From: Sindora glabra
Lineage: Eukaryota > Streptophyta > Magnoliopsida > Fabales > Fabaceae
Assembly (NCBI GenBank): GCA_020226215.1
Contig: CM035230.1
Span: 25,711,883 to 25,775,882, forward strand
Length of the DNA stretch: 64,000 nucleotides
Direction of reading: 5' to 3'
This document shows positions 49,117 to 63,503 of this stretch, in pieces (positions within the stretch are counted from its first letter, which is position 1; each line of letters begins with the position of its first letter). Made by a program: the position numbers and the translations under genes. The notes under the pieces are model-generated. The model was not told the origin of the DNA, searched no databases, and saw nothing but the letters and a program-made list of their open reading frames with translations.

Positions 49117-51448
49117 GGACAGGACTTCCATCCCCCAGACGCATGGGGGGTCGGAAACCTTGGACACGTGGCAAATTATCAATCATTGCTTTTCGTTAAA
49201 TAATATACATCTAATGTAGTGTATTATATCCTTTGGTCAAACGTTCCGAAATTTCATTTTGATGGGACCAATTTATTTTATTTGTATCTTTTTTTTTTAA
49301 CAGAGTTTAAGATTTTATTAGATTTTTTAGTTAGTTTTTTATTTGATTTCATTGAAATTATTTTTTTAATTTCATTGAAATTATTTTTTAAAAAAATAAT
49401 GATAGTTAAAAGATAATTTTTTTGAATTTCAATATAAAAAAATCACGTCAATCTTTCAACTTACTAAGAAGTCATCATAAAGTATTTAAATAAAAGCTAT
49501 TATTTATTTATTTACACCTTATAATCAAATTATTAAAGTGAACACTATATTTTTCTGTTTTTATGATTCTTAACGTAAATAAATGCTAAATTTCCTTCAA
49601 AAAAGTGACAGTGGTGCCATTATGTCATTATTAAAAGTAATCGTAAAAATAACAATTTTGCATTAAATATTTTTTGGTAATTAAACTGTGGATATTGTAT
49701 GTTTATTAACAAGTTAATTAGAAAAAATGACACGTTACTTATATGGCAAATGTTTTTTGAATCAACCATTTAATTTTAAATGCTAGTAGGATCTTGTAAT
49801 AAATATTTTATAATTAATTATTATAAAATTATTTAATGAATGTTATATTATTGAATGATTAATTTAATACTATAAATATGAAATTATAACTTATAAAAAA
49901 TTATAATTTATATTATTCTTTTATTAAGTGTTATCAATCCTTATAAAAATATAAATTTTATTCTCATTTATTAAAATAAGTTTGTGATTGAATCCTTTTA
50001 TTGAATCGAACAATACTGAAATTTAAAATTATTGTTTGTTAATATTAATAAATAATAAAATATTAATAATAAAATAATAATTATAATAAAAAAATAATAA
50101 AAAATAAAATAGATAATACTATGATTTGAATTTTATATATTGGTAAAATGATTATGCTACTTTTTAAGAGAAGATAATAATTATGTTTACGAAATTCTAA
50201 TAAAAAGTAATAAATTTACATTTTCTTAACTTGATTCTACGCCCTTAATAATAAATTTATGGCTTGCAATCATTGGACCAATTATTTTAATGATCTTTGT
50301 ACAATAATAAATAATAAATAATTATAATTAAATTTAAATAAATAATTAGTTTTATATATAAATTTTATATTTATTTATTAATATTAACAAACAATAATTT
50401 TAAATTTAAATCTTATTTGAATCAATAAAAAATTCAATCTAAATGTGATTTAAATGAATGAGAATAAAATCTATATTTTTTTAAGGATTCATAATGCATA
50501 ATAAAGAATGTAAATTATAATTATAATTATAATTTCACATTTATAGTATTAAATTAATCATTCAATAATATAGCATTCATTAAATAATTTTATAATATTA
50601 ATTTAAAACATTTATGATATTAAATTAATAATTATTTCTAATAGTACAAAGTTATAAAATTGCAATTCAGGTGATGAAACTTGTTAGTCACATTAGAGAA
50701 TACAAATGCAATGATTGCAAGTCGGAATTTTATCGTTAAAGGTGTATAATCAATTTAAGAAAATGTAGATTTATCACTTTCTATTAGAATTTCACAGATA
50801 TAACTACCATCTTCTCTTAAAAAGTAGAACAATCATCTTATTAATATATAAAATTCAAAAGATTTATCCATAGTTTAAATGCCAAAAAAATCTAATGTAA
50901 AATTGTTATTTTTACAATTATTTTTAATAATGACATAATGGCACCACTTTCACATTTTTAAAGGAAATCTAGCAGTTCTTTACATTAAGAATCATAAAAA
51001 TAGAAAAATATAGTGTTAACTTTATTAAATTTAGCTAATTTCATTATAAGGTGTAAATAAATAAATAAATAATAATTTTTATTTAAATCTTCTATGATGA
51101 CTTCTTAGTAATTTGTAAGATTCACGTGATTTTTTTATTGAAATTAAAAAAATATCTTTTAGCGACCATTATTTTTTAAAAAAATAATTACAATAAAATC
51201 AAATAAAAAATTGACTAAAAAAAGAAATCTAATAAAATCTCAATCTCTGATTCTCGGTTAAGAAAAGATGACATAAACGAAATTAACTGGTCCCATCAGT
51301 CAAATTTGAAACATCAGGAGCATTTAATCGAGGGAAATAATACACTACATTAAATGTATAATATTCAACGAAAAGTAATAACTAATAATCCATCATGTGT
51401 CTGGGGTTTCCAATCCCCAGTTGTGTCTGGGGGATGGAAGTCCAGCCC
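49117..51448. mobile_element. Foldback Mutator-like element, 2.3 kb, non-coding
   Basis: Left end GGACAGGACTTCCATCCCCC and right end, read inverted, GGGCTGGACTTCCATCCCCC. The flanks are TTAATGTAA (49108-49116) and TTAATATAA (51449-51457), a 9-bp target duplication with one mismatch. The outer arms pair over about 560 bases (49117-49680 with 50890-51448). Further inverted pairs lie inside (49800-50060 with 50360-50640; 50110-50290 with 50670-50870), so nearly the whole element can fold. No transposase or captured gene was seen. Confidence 0.87.
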
Positions 51449-51457
51449 TTAATATAA

Positions 51458-52975
51458 AACATAACTCAACCTAACTTACACACTTAATTAAAGGAGCAAT
51501 TCTCCCTCCCAAAACTTTAATAATTTTTGTTAATATGGTAATTTAGTATGTATATTTTGCCCCATTAAAAAATATAAGTTTGTCCCTAGAATAATAATGT
51601 GCATAGAAAATTTTGGCTTTTATAATAAATAGAAGTTATCTAAAATGAAAATAAACAATACATTTTTCTTCAATTTTTTTTATAAATTTGTAAATTATTA
51701 CTCATTATATATTTGGTAAAGTTCAATTATGATTGTTCTTATTTCTTAATTGATTTGTAAAGCATATATGATTATTAATTAAGAAATTGTTAATGTAAAA
51801 TGATATATGTGTACATGTTAAATCACTTCTAATATTATCACAAAAAATAATATATTGTTAAATTCATAAAAATATTCAAAAATTTGATTCAAATATTGTT
51901 ATTCAATCTTTAAATAAAAAATAATGATTGATTTTGATCTAAATAATAAAAATTATATTCAATTAAAATATTATTTTATTTTATTAAATTTACATTTATT
52001 ATCCTTGTAACTTAAAATTTTTAAATTTGTCCTAATATTTAGTGATAATACTTTAAATGATCCATCAATCTAAATTTAGTTAGTTTGGTTCAATTTATTA
52101 AGTCGATCCCAAATATCTCATTTGACCCTTAGTTATTGGGTCAACAAGTCATAAACCAATGATTCATAAAGATGAATACTGGCCACTCGCATCCACATCT
52201 CACGGTAAGTGAAGTCATATTGAGAATGTGACGTTTCACAAGCAAAGTACACACTCAATTTTGGACCCACCAATGCATTTTTTATTGAGTCTTGAAATCA
52301 CACAAATGTTATGATTAGACCTTATTGAAGCTTATATAAAAGTCAATGTATGCTCACCTCAAATTATTTTGCTCTATTGTTATTCTACTTTATTCAAATA
52401 CTGACTTAGGCATTAAGGCGTAAATAGTGTAATTCTTTTTATTTTATGTATCTTTATCATTATGCATATAAAAAAGGAGCCTCAGAAGATAAAAATCTCG
52501 TGTATGATTTTGGACCCCTTTCATCGTATGCATTTGACATTTCCTTTTTAAGCAGGCAAGTAGGCCGGTCAGATATCCTTGCTAGACTGGCAAGCTATTC
52601 TTGGAAATAACATTTAATTAAGTAATGACATAAAATAAATTCAATAAAAATGAAAAGCTAAAAATAATTCTATAATATTTATTCTCATGTTATTAAAATA
52701 CGTAATTATTTAGTATAATAAAGTGAGCTTGATACATTATTTATCAAATTTTTGTCCTAAGTTTTTTCATCTTCTTTTTTTTAGGGGGTAAATTAAGTAA
52801 TCTAAATTTTAATATTTTACTTAAAATAATATTTGCAAAACTCATAAAAAATAACTAATACATTAATAATAAAATGTGTATTGTTTTATAATACAAGTTT
52901 ATTAAATATTTATTTAAAACATATGATATAAAATATTATATATATTTATGTATCCAACCGTAAATGGAGTATTTT
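51458..52975. other. AT-rich intergenic DNA
   Basis: No coding frame or terminal repeat was recognised. A less AT-rich patch at 52130-52330 has no identifiable content. Confidence 0.5.
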
Positions 52976-53319
52976 TCTTTCTTTTTTTTTATAAATAGAT
53001 GGGCTTACGCTTAAAAGATAACAAACTTGTAAAGGAATATTACGTGGGGTAGAGACTCTTAAGACATCACTTAGAAAAAGTTTACTAAGACCGGTTGAAG
53101 GAGTGTCCATCCTTTTCAGACCTTGATCCTTGGTTAGATTATAGTTAGCTAACTAATTTGCATATTTATTTTCTCCCTTAAATGTGTATTGAATAGAAAT
53201 CCTCCAATCACGTTGCATCAAAGAGTGACATCATACTAAGAAAGCAACATTTTTAGACTTATTCATTTTTTTCTTTAAGAAGCATATTTATAAGGAGCTT
53301 TGAGTTAGTCTCCAAAATG

Positions 53320-56300
53320 AGTTATTTAGGACCCAATTCTCAAACTATAGGTAAACCTTGATATGCTCCCATAACTTAGCATCAAAGGACGAGCAAACTC
53401 CCAACCTTTTTGTAAAGCCATGCAACCATCTGTCTTTCAAATTTCTAAAAAATCTTGCCACACCCAGTAACACCCAAATTATTTTTTGAAACTCCATCAA
53501 TGTTTAATTTAATCTAGCCTTCAAAGGGAGCATTCTATCTCACCTACAAAATTCAAACTTGTTTGACATCAATGTTTCTTCTAATTTCAAAAGCTAATGC
53601 AGCTTGTGCAATAAAAATTCTTAGAAAATTAATTGCATTGATGACATATTGTTCACATCTTGAAATATAGATGAGTTTCTTTATTTCCAAACATGCCATA
53701 CTATCAAACACTAGACAACAGATCAGTGGATGTCATTAAAATTTTAGTCAAATTCACTTTTAGCAAGTTTTTTCCTTGTGATTCAAAGAATAAAGCTCTC
53801 TTGTTGATTTTCACTAATATAAACCATAGACTTCTCACTTTCAGATAATCTTTTAAAGCATGATAGGAATTTTTTGTCTTCTCATGATAAATTGCATATT
53901 CAGGGTTACCTAATCCTCTTTGAGCTTTTAGTAAGTTTATCATCACACCTCCCTGATAGTATTGCCAAACAAAGAGCTTAAGTCATTCTAGGACCATCAA
54001 TTGCCAGATATGACTCCAAATAGAATCAAGTTCATGAAAACTACTTTTATAGAGATTATGATATGCAAAACAAATAGAAAAATTACTATCCCTTGATTTA
54101 GACTAGATAAACTCATCTTTACCTATATCAATTAGAGGATGAGGAATAGTTTAAGTTTTGAAATATATTAGTTAGGTAGCCATAGATTCAAGTTAGTCAT
54201 ATCCTATTTATCCTTATTAGATGCAAAATTAACAACCACTGAATTTTTATACTGATGAGGAATCACTTCAACTAAAGAACCAATAAGTTTTTCACCAGTC
54301 TAGTGATTGAACTAGAATGAACTTTTAAGGCCATTATTGACTTGCCTTGAAAGTCTATTTAAAACTAAATGCCATACTTTATAGAGATTCTTCCAAAAAT
54401 AAGAATCTATTTATTGCACCCTAGCTTTTCTCCACTAATTAAAATTCCTTTGATATTTTCCTTTCAAGATAAATACCTAGAGATTTTCCTCCTCAATTAA
54501 TAGTTTCCATGCTAATTTTATCAAGCAAGTGATATTCATATTTTTCAAATTTTGTAATCACAATCCTCTATATTCTTTAGGAAGACAAAAAATGTTCCAT
54601 AGTATAGAATGTAACTTACGTTCATTAGATTTATAGCCCCAAACAAAACTACATTGGATTTTTCCAATTTCATCCAAGGTAACCCTAGGAATTATAGTGG
54701 CTTGCATAGTGTAAATAAAGATAGATCCTATCATTATTTAGCCAAAATGAAATTTCTAGCCATAGAAAGGCATTTCACCTTCCAACTAGCTAACTTGTCT
54801 TAAATCTATTTTACCATATACAAATATGTGTGACAATTAACCCTCTTATGTATTATAGGAGCCCTTTAAGTCTTGGCCAATATCAATAGTGACAAAAAAA
54901 CCATTCTTTTGAATAATTGCATCCTTGACTTCCTAGTTTACATTTTAGGAGAAGAAAATATTATATTAGCTTGATTTACCTTCTAATTTGACATTTTACA
55001 AAAGTGATTCAAACATTCCATTATTGTATCAATTTGTTGGATAGATGCTTCCCTAAACAAAAGTAAATCATCGGCAAACATTAGTGTAAAATACCTACTT
55101 CTCTCCTACTTGTTTTCAATGGTTTACACTTTTTATCATTTACTACTTCATATATAATGTGTGAAATTTTATCCATACAAAATACAAATAAATAGGGTGA
55201 TAAACGGTCTCCTTAGTGAAGATCTCTCAAAGGAGAGAAAGAAACTATCTACTTTTATTCCATAAAACATTCATAGACATGGAAAAGATCATCTCATAAT
55301 GAGATTGATTGTTTCGGGCAACATATTAATGTAAGTTAGAACATCTCTAATAAAGTCCAAGTTTAGATGATTATAGGCTTTTTCTAAATCAATATTGATA
55401 GTGAAAAATCTTGTATATCTCATTTTTCTCATTGAGTGAAATATTTCCTATGCTATGATAATGTTATCTTGAATACATCTACCTAACACAAAGCTTGCTT
55501 GATAAGGAGAAATTAGTTAGGGAAGGATACGTTTAATCTTATTCACTATAACTTTAGTAATGCATTTGTATAATACACTACATAAAGTAATTGGTCAAAA
55601 TTAATTAATGAACTTTGGCTTCTCTATTTTGGCGATGATGCATATTAAAGTCTTATTAGCTTCACTGATATTTTCGCCTTTGAAAGAATTTTTCACAAAT
55701 TGATATATAGTAGTACCTACTATTTACCAATTTTTTGATAAAATAATAGTTGGAAACCATCCTCACTGAGTGCTTTAAGACCACCAATTATGAACATGGC
55801 TTTTCTAACCTCTTCAAAGGTGATTTTTTGACTCAATTGCATATTTTGATCATTTGATAGAATAAGATAAGATATATTAGTAGTGGCAAGTTGTCTCTCC
55901 TTTAAGTTGTCATTAAATAAATTTTTATAGTAGGAAACAATAAAATTCTCTAAAGAAAGTTTATTTGTCTTCGACCCAGTCCCCTTCCTAATTTTGTAAC
56001 AGATTGATTCTATTTTTGTTCCTTTTCACTATTGTCTTAGTATGATAATACTTTGTATTTTGATCACCTTCAACAATCCATATAGATCTAAATTTTTAAT
56101 GCCATATAATCTCCTCCTGATAAAGGACTTGATCAAGTTCATTTTGTAATTGCTTATCCAATTTATGTAAATACGGATTGCATCTACATTCTATAACTTT
56201 CTGGATGCTAGCTAGTCTATTTAATATACTTTTTTTCTCTTTCTAATATGGCAAAACACATTCTTATTCCACTCTTTCAACATAGAAATTAATAATATGA

Positions 56301-57207
56301 TTTTATCAATAATGTCCGCTTCAATATTCCATTTTGATGTTAAAAATTGTTAAAAGTCTTCATGAGTTAACCACATGGCTTCAAACTGAAAATGATAACT
56401 CTTGTTATCACTTTGTGAATTAAACAAATATATAATTATTGGATAGTTAGAGTGAAATGTAGGAAGTGTTTTCATGAACACATCACTTAATTTTAATTGT
56501 CAATCTACATTACATGAAGCTCTATCCATTTTTCCAAACAATTAGGGATAATTAGGATATTTGGGGCTTATTCGTGTAAACTTACTTTTTTACATCTCCA
56601 TTTCCATAAGATTGTAATCATTTATTCTGTTAGTGAAAAAAATTAGCTCTATACCAATTAAAAGGCACACCTCCCTTTTTTTTTGGAAGGGTTTCAAACA
56701 TCATTCATATCACCTATAACCATCCAAGCAATCTCCATATTCTAGCTTATATGTTTCAAATCATTCCAAAGAAAAGTTTTCATATCTAGATTAGGATTAG
56801 CATGAACAAAAATGATAGACCAACCCTCGTCTATGTTAAATAAAACCTTCAAATGCATCAATTGAAAGTTTTTTTTCAATCAAGTCTAGCAAAACTCTAC
56901 TTTTCTTCCATGTAATCCAAATCCCTTATGAAAACCCATCACCCTTAGATATAAACTAGGAATCAAACCTAGACATTTGAAAAATATTATTTGTTTTAAT
57001 ACATTTGATTCTTGTCTCTAATAAAACAAAAATTTTGGGATCGACAAAATCTAACATCATACTAAATCTATTAACAAACTTTTTATTGCCCTCTTCTTTA
57101 CAATTCCATACTATAATTTTCTTTAACATTAAAAACATAAAAAATAGAAGGAAAAGTGCATAAAGGAGAACTTTAGTTAATATATATGTGTATACGCTCG
57201 TGTTCAT
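53320..57207 (-). pseudogene. LINE ORF2 (endonuclease - reverse transcriptase - RNase H) remnant
   Basis: Domains in order on the - strand are the endonuclease (from about 57129), the reverse transcriptase (fingers and palm about 55800-54900, FADD box at 55087-55060) and a C-terminal RNase H-like region (about 53530-53320). The catalytic FADD aspartates are preserved, but the frame is broken many times. Plant L1 elements often carry this RNase H domain. Confidence 0.85.
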
Positions 57208-58179
57208 TATGCTTATTATTTTTCACAGCATTAAATATATTACTTCAACTCACCTCAATTTCCATATGGCTAAGGGTAGGTGCTTATGTATTTGATGGAT
57301 ATTTTTTGATTCCTTATACATCAATTGATATTTATGAATCTCTTAGATCAGGTTCTATAATCAACAACTAAGATTTTCCTATTGCTGTTGAACATTGAGT
57401 CTCTAATACATGAGAAATTTCCATCTCTTTTGGATCCATCTTATTATCACCTTTGATTGTTCCTTCACTTGGAAACTTTTAAGTAGCTTTGATATACAAT
57501 CTTTGTACGTCTTTGGTTGAAATATTAATCAAAGAAACACTAGTTTGTAATATTGTCATTTGGTTTATCAATTTAGTAAAGGGCGCATATGGTATAGTAG
57601 TTTTATTCTTTATTGATCCCTCTTTTTAGACGCCTTCTCTAATTAGCCTTCTAAAGTCCTCCTTTGTTTTGTTCAAATATCTCATCAAACCTATCATTCT
57701 TGTCTCTACTTCAATATCTATCATAGGTTGATTTTTGTTTACTTTCTTCCTATATATCTCATTGGTCAACACATGAAAATGATTCCCCCTCTCACTTCCA
57801 TTATTTTGGGAATTCACACCTTTAGTTTTGGAATTTTTTTATATTTGCCTTCTTTTCTCCATATTAATTTCTTTGAGTAATAATCCATTCTCCATATTTG
57901 TTATAATTAGTATTATTAGGATCACTTTTAGGCTAACTATTCCCATTAGGCCTTCCTTTCTTATTCCTTATCCTATCTTCCATAACTTTATTAGTACGAT
58001 GATCTATAACATGCCCATACTTACCATGCATAAAATGTATCAAGTGTAAGCTTTCATATTGAGTATAATAATTCTTTTTCTGAAAGGAGAATTTTGACAA
58101 AAATTTCTTTTAACAAATCAATTTCTACACAAACTCTGGCATGCTTTCCTCTTGCTTGCTCTCTTATGATAATGTCAAT

Positions 58180-58742
58180 TTTTAAGGTTTCTCAAACGTT
58201 ATTTCTTAAAAAAGTCAAAAATTTTCTATCAAAGTATTTAATTAGGAGATTAGGAATATGAATCCAAATAGCAATTTTCTCAATCATGTCTTTAATTGAA
58301 TTAAAAGATGGGTCCCAAGCACGAACTAATAGATAATGATCAAAGAGAAGCCATGAACTTCTAGTTAGTGTAAATTTACAATCAGAATAGGCATTAAAAT
58401 GGATTAAATAATAATCATCTAAAGGATCTATTATGTCAATCATTCCATCTCTTTCCCAAAGTTAATTTTTTTTAGGATTTTAAATCTTATCTTTCTTCCT
58501 AATAATTTAATGATCAGGGTTTGCTTCCAAGGGTTACTCATCCTCTCCTCCTCCTTTTTAGAGATGATGATATTTGGACATGGATAACCATCATTCAAAT
58601 CCTCTGTCACCTTAAAACCATTAAAATCCTCATCCTTCATCTCTTCTTCCTCACCTATCTCCATCTTCTTTTCTTGCTCCATTCTAGATCTTCCCACTAA
58701 GGATTCCTTATATGATTTCACTCCAATGCCTATTTCCTTCAT
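58180..58742 (-). pseudogene. LINE ORF1 (DUF4283 gag-like) remnant
   Basis: Two adjoining frames on the - strand. The first has an acidic lysine-rich start and NPWKQTLIIKLLGRKIRFKI, the second the DUF4283 core ending YFDRKFLTFLRN. In plant L1 elements this protein binds the element RNA. A change of frame near 58440 and later stops break it. It is the best-preserved coding part of the element. Confidence 0.82.
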
Positions 58743-58930
58743 CTTCTCATGTACATAATCTTAATTAACCATATTAACATAAGACACTCTGTTCCTTCCC
58801 TTTCCTAAAAACACATTAGTGCTTTGTTTAATCTTCTTTGTGCTTCTTATCGGGAGATTAACTTCTTTAGTTGAGGGTTTCAAAATGGATTGAAAGCACA
58901 GAGTTTAGTGAAAACTAATACCTATAAATA

Positions 58931-61795
58931 ACATAAAATATTTATAAATAGTACATTATATGCATATTTCTACGAAGGGTCTTGGATAAATATATCGTAA
59001 TATAAAATCAAATATAATTGGTCTAATTAAGGTTTTTTGTCATAAAAAATGAATTTAATATATTTTATTCTTTTTTGTTGATAAAATAATTATTCTTGAT
59101 AACTAAAAAAATAGCAACAAACTAAAATTAAAGCACCAAATTAGATAAATATGTAATTATTACTCTTATATATAACTTTTTGAGTTATATGCATATAATA
59201 TTTAGTGTAATTAAGAATGTTATCATAAAAAAATAATAAATTTTTATTAACAAAATAATTATTCTTAATAACAAAAAAAAAATCAACTAAAGTTAGTCAA
59301 TGAAGTAAATATACAAGTGCTATTCATATATATTTCTTTGAAACATGGGTATATAATATTGTAAAAATGTTATTTTCATTTATTATTTCTTACACTTATT
59401 TAGATTCAATGTGAAACTTAAGGTTTATCCATGATCAAGTAAAATATAATTAATGCAAAAGAATAACTTTACTTTTTATATAATAATAAATTTACTAGTT
59501 TAATTATTTAAATGAGTTAATATAATATAAATCTAAAATTGATGAGATGCACTAAACATTACTAAAAAAATTAATATGCGTGTGTGCGTGCGTGTGTATA
59601 TATATATACATATAATAGGCATCTAAGCAAGCAAATGTATCATTCTATGCAACTTGTATACAGATTTATCTAAATAAAATTTCAATAAGTTCACCAATAG
59701 AATAGGTCTTTAAAATATAAACAAAAAATTTATTTATTAAATAATTAAACAAATAACTCATAAATAAATTTTAAAGTGTTTGAAAAAGGTCAATTTTTTT
59801 TCATTGTATTAGATAAAGCCTTTAAATCACTATATGTTGGGTTTTAATAATTGGGATCAATTGAAAAATAGTATAAATTTAAAGGCGATATATTGGCTTG
59901 TAATTTATTACTTACTTGTCAAAATTGAATTAACTTATCAATTAGAGTATCTATAGCTAGACTTTTTAGTTTGAATATAAAAGAACTATTATTCTCTAAA
60001 ACATTTTCATCATTTTAAAAATGCAATGATATTAAATTTTTAACGTTGCCTCTTCTCTAATGCTATATCTTATAATTGGAAAATTATTTTTGTATATTTT
60101 TATATAAAAATATTACAATACAACTATACATAAAAAATAAAATATTATTTTTATTCTTAAAAAAAGTATATTTAAATAAAGATATGAAAAAATGATTCTT
60201 TCTTCACGAGGGATGACATTAAAAAATGAGTTTCAATTCCAAGATTAATACCATTGCATTACGTAAAGGCAAAAGTGTATAATTTAAAAAATAAAAAAAT
60301 GTTATATTAGATTTCAAATCTCAAGAAGTATCAATATAACTAATTTGTCGTCGGAACGGAATGTAGGTTTTTGTTATATTATTAATATTAATATATTAAT
60401 TATTATTTTTATTTATTTATTATTGTTATTGATGGAGTGTAGCTTTTCTTAAATATTATGTTGTAGGTCCTTGTTGCAAACCTCCTCAACGTAAAAAACA
60501 TATAGGAGTTTTTATGGTGCGACTTGTGATTTTGCTATATAATATGCAGCGCATTAAAATAACTGGTTAGTACGCACACATGTCAATGTTACTATCTCCA
60601 ACATCTCAATAAGATTAAAAAAAAGATAAATTATTTATCAAAATAATTAATTCACTAAATATATTTATAAATTATAAATTAATTATATCAAATAAATAGT
60701 TACCATTTCTTATCCATTTATCAATTGTGCAAATTAATCTGATTTTGCATATTATAGGATGGCATTTTTCCATGCTTATTATAAAAAGAAGCCACGCACA
60801 CATATGAATTTTGTTTCATTGCACTTTTGAAAAAATTTTATATGCATTTTTTTATATAAAAACACTTGTAAGTGTGTACAAGTTTTATGTGGATATAACG
60901 ACATAAAAAAATTAAAATTAGAAGGTGGACTTTGGTTGGGTTGAGTTGAGTTGAACTAGTTAAACACTTAAACATGCCCAACGACCTAATCTGATTAACC
61001 AAAGTTAACCGTTTATACCATTAGGGATAACAATAATTGACAAAAGCCAAAGTGATTGGTTTGTGTTGGTTTCATTGAGTTCCATTGCGTTGCTAATACT
61101 AGTAAAAGGCCAATTTCAAATAGCACCCATTTAAGCATACTTTTGCTTTATTTATGCTAAAATTAGAAGCGAGTTGGAAAAAATATTTAACAATAAATTA
61201 TACCATCCAAACTTACCAAATAAACCATGAAACTTGGAAAAATAATAGCAATGCACAAGTTATGAAATCAAACAACTTTAATCATTCAGTAAATTCAACA
61301 AGCATTTTAAAGGAGAGTTTGAAGTTGATATATCAACGACCTAAATCCAAGAAGATCAGCTTTGCAATCTCTAAAGACACCCTCAAGATGTTAAATTAAA
61401 TTAAAAAAAAAAATTCATCCTTTCCCTGAATAAAACTACGAGGAAATGCAATAACATACTCGCTAAATCATGTCCTAGTATCAAGGCATTTGGGTTCGCT
61501 AGCCCTCCCCTTAGTGCTCTAATATACAAGTTTCCCACCTACATTTCTGAACATTAAAGACATATCCCTTATCAGAACACCTCCAAATCCCATGATACAA
61601 ATATGGAGTGCACAATGCATTCTTTTTTAAGATTTAATTTTGTTGCACTAAAATACACAAATAGTTAATTGGTTATAAATTTTCTAAAATCCATTTCATT
61701 TCATCTAAAAAATGATTTCATTTTATTTTTAAATAAATTATTTTATTTATGATACATTATGTAAAATGTGATTTCATTTTATTTTAATTTTTTTT
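58931..61795. other. AT-rich intergenic DNA
   Basis: No gene was recognised. A short GTGTGCGTGCGTGTG plus AT microsatellite lies at 59579-59615. Part of 60360-60640 resembles segments near 43150-43270 and 47930-48100, suggesting an unclassified dispersed repeat. The 81-codon frame at 61154-61399 has no recognisable family. Confidence 0.45.
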
Positions 61796-62233
61796 TGTTT
61801 GGAACTTTTATTAAAATATATAAAATTCATTTTAAATATTTATATTTATCATATTATCTCTAATTTAGTATTTTATTTTTCTCATACAAATATCAATGTA
61901 ACTTACCTATTTGGTGCCATAAGAATAATGGTTGAGGAGATAGAAGCAGAAGATGGTGTGAGATTTGAGGCAGAAGACAAATGTGAAATGTGCAAGCTAT
62001 AAATAAATTAAATTGTTAAGGGTAAAATTATCTAACAAAAATTTTGTATTTCAAATAAAATGAAATCCCATGAAATCTTAGTTAATTTGATGGAATTTTA
62101 AAATGGTAGGAATGTAAATAAAATAAGATTAAAAAATTAAATGAAATTTAATAAGATTCGAATCCAAATATAAATTTTGAATGAAATTCATTTAAAAATA
62201 AAATGAATTTTAATTTTTGAGTGTCTCAAACAA
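61796..62233. mobile_element. MITE-like element
   Basis: The ends TTGTTTGGAAC (left) and TTGTTTGAGAC (right, read inverted) are followed in both arms by sequence related to AAAATTCATTTTAAATA. The centre is GC-richer (GGTTGAGGAGATAGAAGCAG) and non-coding. The superfamily is undetermined, because no clear target duplication was seen. Confidence 0.5.
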
Positions 62234-63494
62234 GGATAAAAAGCTACTTTACTATTTTACTTGGTGTATCTATCTATATATGCAATTGCAGTTACGAATA
62301 ACAAGTATCAGATGAGATAAAACTAAGCATCATTTACTCCCCAGAGACTATAAGACGAAGGCTCCCTGGACAGAGGATTACCCATAAACAAACACCAAAT
62401 CTCACACCAAAATCTTAGCAAATGAAATACATCCTAATTAAACTTCTAAGAAAAACTCAGTACAAAATTCTAAATAAATCACAAGGACAAAATCAGAATT
62501 GTAGGAAACAAATAAGAATTTCAAATCCAACCGATATCACAACACCAACTCAAGTAATCTTTTTTTTTTAAAAAAAAAAAAAAACAACAAAAGCATTGAG
62601 AAATTCAAGTCTGCATCATATGCAAATGTAGTGAAATTTTTAAAATTTTAAATTAATTTGAATTCCCTTCTCAAAGACCATTCTTGCGATTAAATCAATT
62701 TATTAATATAAATCATGAAAGCAATTTTATATCTCTCCTGGTTATATGTGTTTTAGGACAACAGTTGAGAGGCCTAATTATGCTTTTTTTAATAATAGTC
62801 CAGATGATTGGCTTCCATCCGATCACATCTTTGTGCTAAAATTAGTGAGTAATAATTTTAGGAGGAAAAAAAAGGAGAAAAGAGAATAAATTATGATTAG
62901 CTCAATACATAAGTACACATGTTTTTATGGCTAATGACTATAACTCTTGTAATAGCTATTGTGTATTATTATTAATATATTATACAATTTTGGTAGATTT
63001 ATTTTTATAATCATCTTATGACTTGTCTATTATGTTGGTTTCTACTAGAATTTTGATAGGATTTCTAGGAATCCTAGTCAAAATAAATTAACATCTTAAA
63101 ATTTCTCAATAAATGATAATTTACTTATTTATAAAATATATCCAAACAAAACAAATAAAAAAAATCTTTATTATTATGATTATTTATTTTTATGAAGTAT
63201 TGTCCTAATAAAATAAATAAATAAGCTCTTTATTTATATTTATTTCATTTTTCCTATCAATCATCTAGTTGAATTTTCAATTATCTCATGATTAAATTAA
63301 TTCTTTCTAAATAAATAAATATGAATACATCCGATCATATATGTGTAACCCCTTAGGTTCACAATTAAATTAATAGTGAGTTATAATTAAATTAAACCCT
63401 TTTAATTTAATATTTAGAATTAATATCATTAATTCCAAAATTCTAAATTTCATGATTAATGTCTAGCAACATGTTATGAACTAATTTACATGAA
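62234..63494. other. AT-rich intergenic DNA
   Basis: No gene, repeat end or RNA gene was recognised. A poly-T/poly-A stretch lies at 62561-62585. Confidence 0.5.
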
Positions 63495-63503
63495 TTATAA
63501 ATA

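Larger units (their letters stand above)
52978..58930 (-). mobile_element. L1-type LINE retrotransposon, decayed, - strand
   Basis: Reading the - strand from the high coordinates, the usual plant L1 order is seen. ORF1 begins near 58742 with a DUF4283 gag-like domain at 58443-58200 (LFDHYLLVRAWDPSFN, IWIHIPNLLIKYFDRKFL) and a damaged zinc knuckle near 58035-57990. ORF2 endonuclease starts near 57129 (MLKKIIVWNCKEEG) and has VIGDMND near 56720-56700. Reverse transcriptase includes YQASFVLGRCIQDNIIIA near 55510-55455 and the catalytic LMFADDLLLF near 55090-55060. An RNase H-like end has INIDGVSKNNLGVTGCGKI near 53515-53455. An A-rich tail lies at 52995-52978. Stops and frameshifts break both ORFs. 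Confidence 0.9.

Noticed and set aside
57828..58049. + strand 73-codon hydrophobic frame
   Set aside because: It is antisense to the LINE ORF1 zinc-knuckle region on the - strand.
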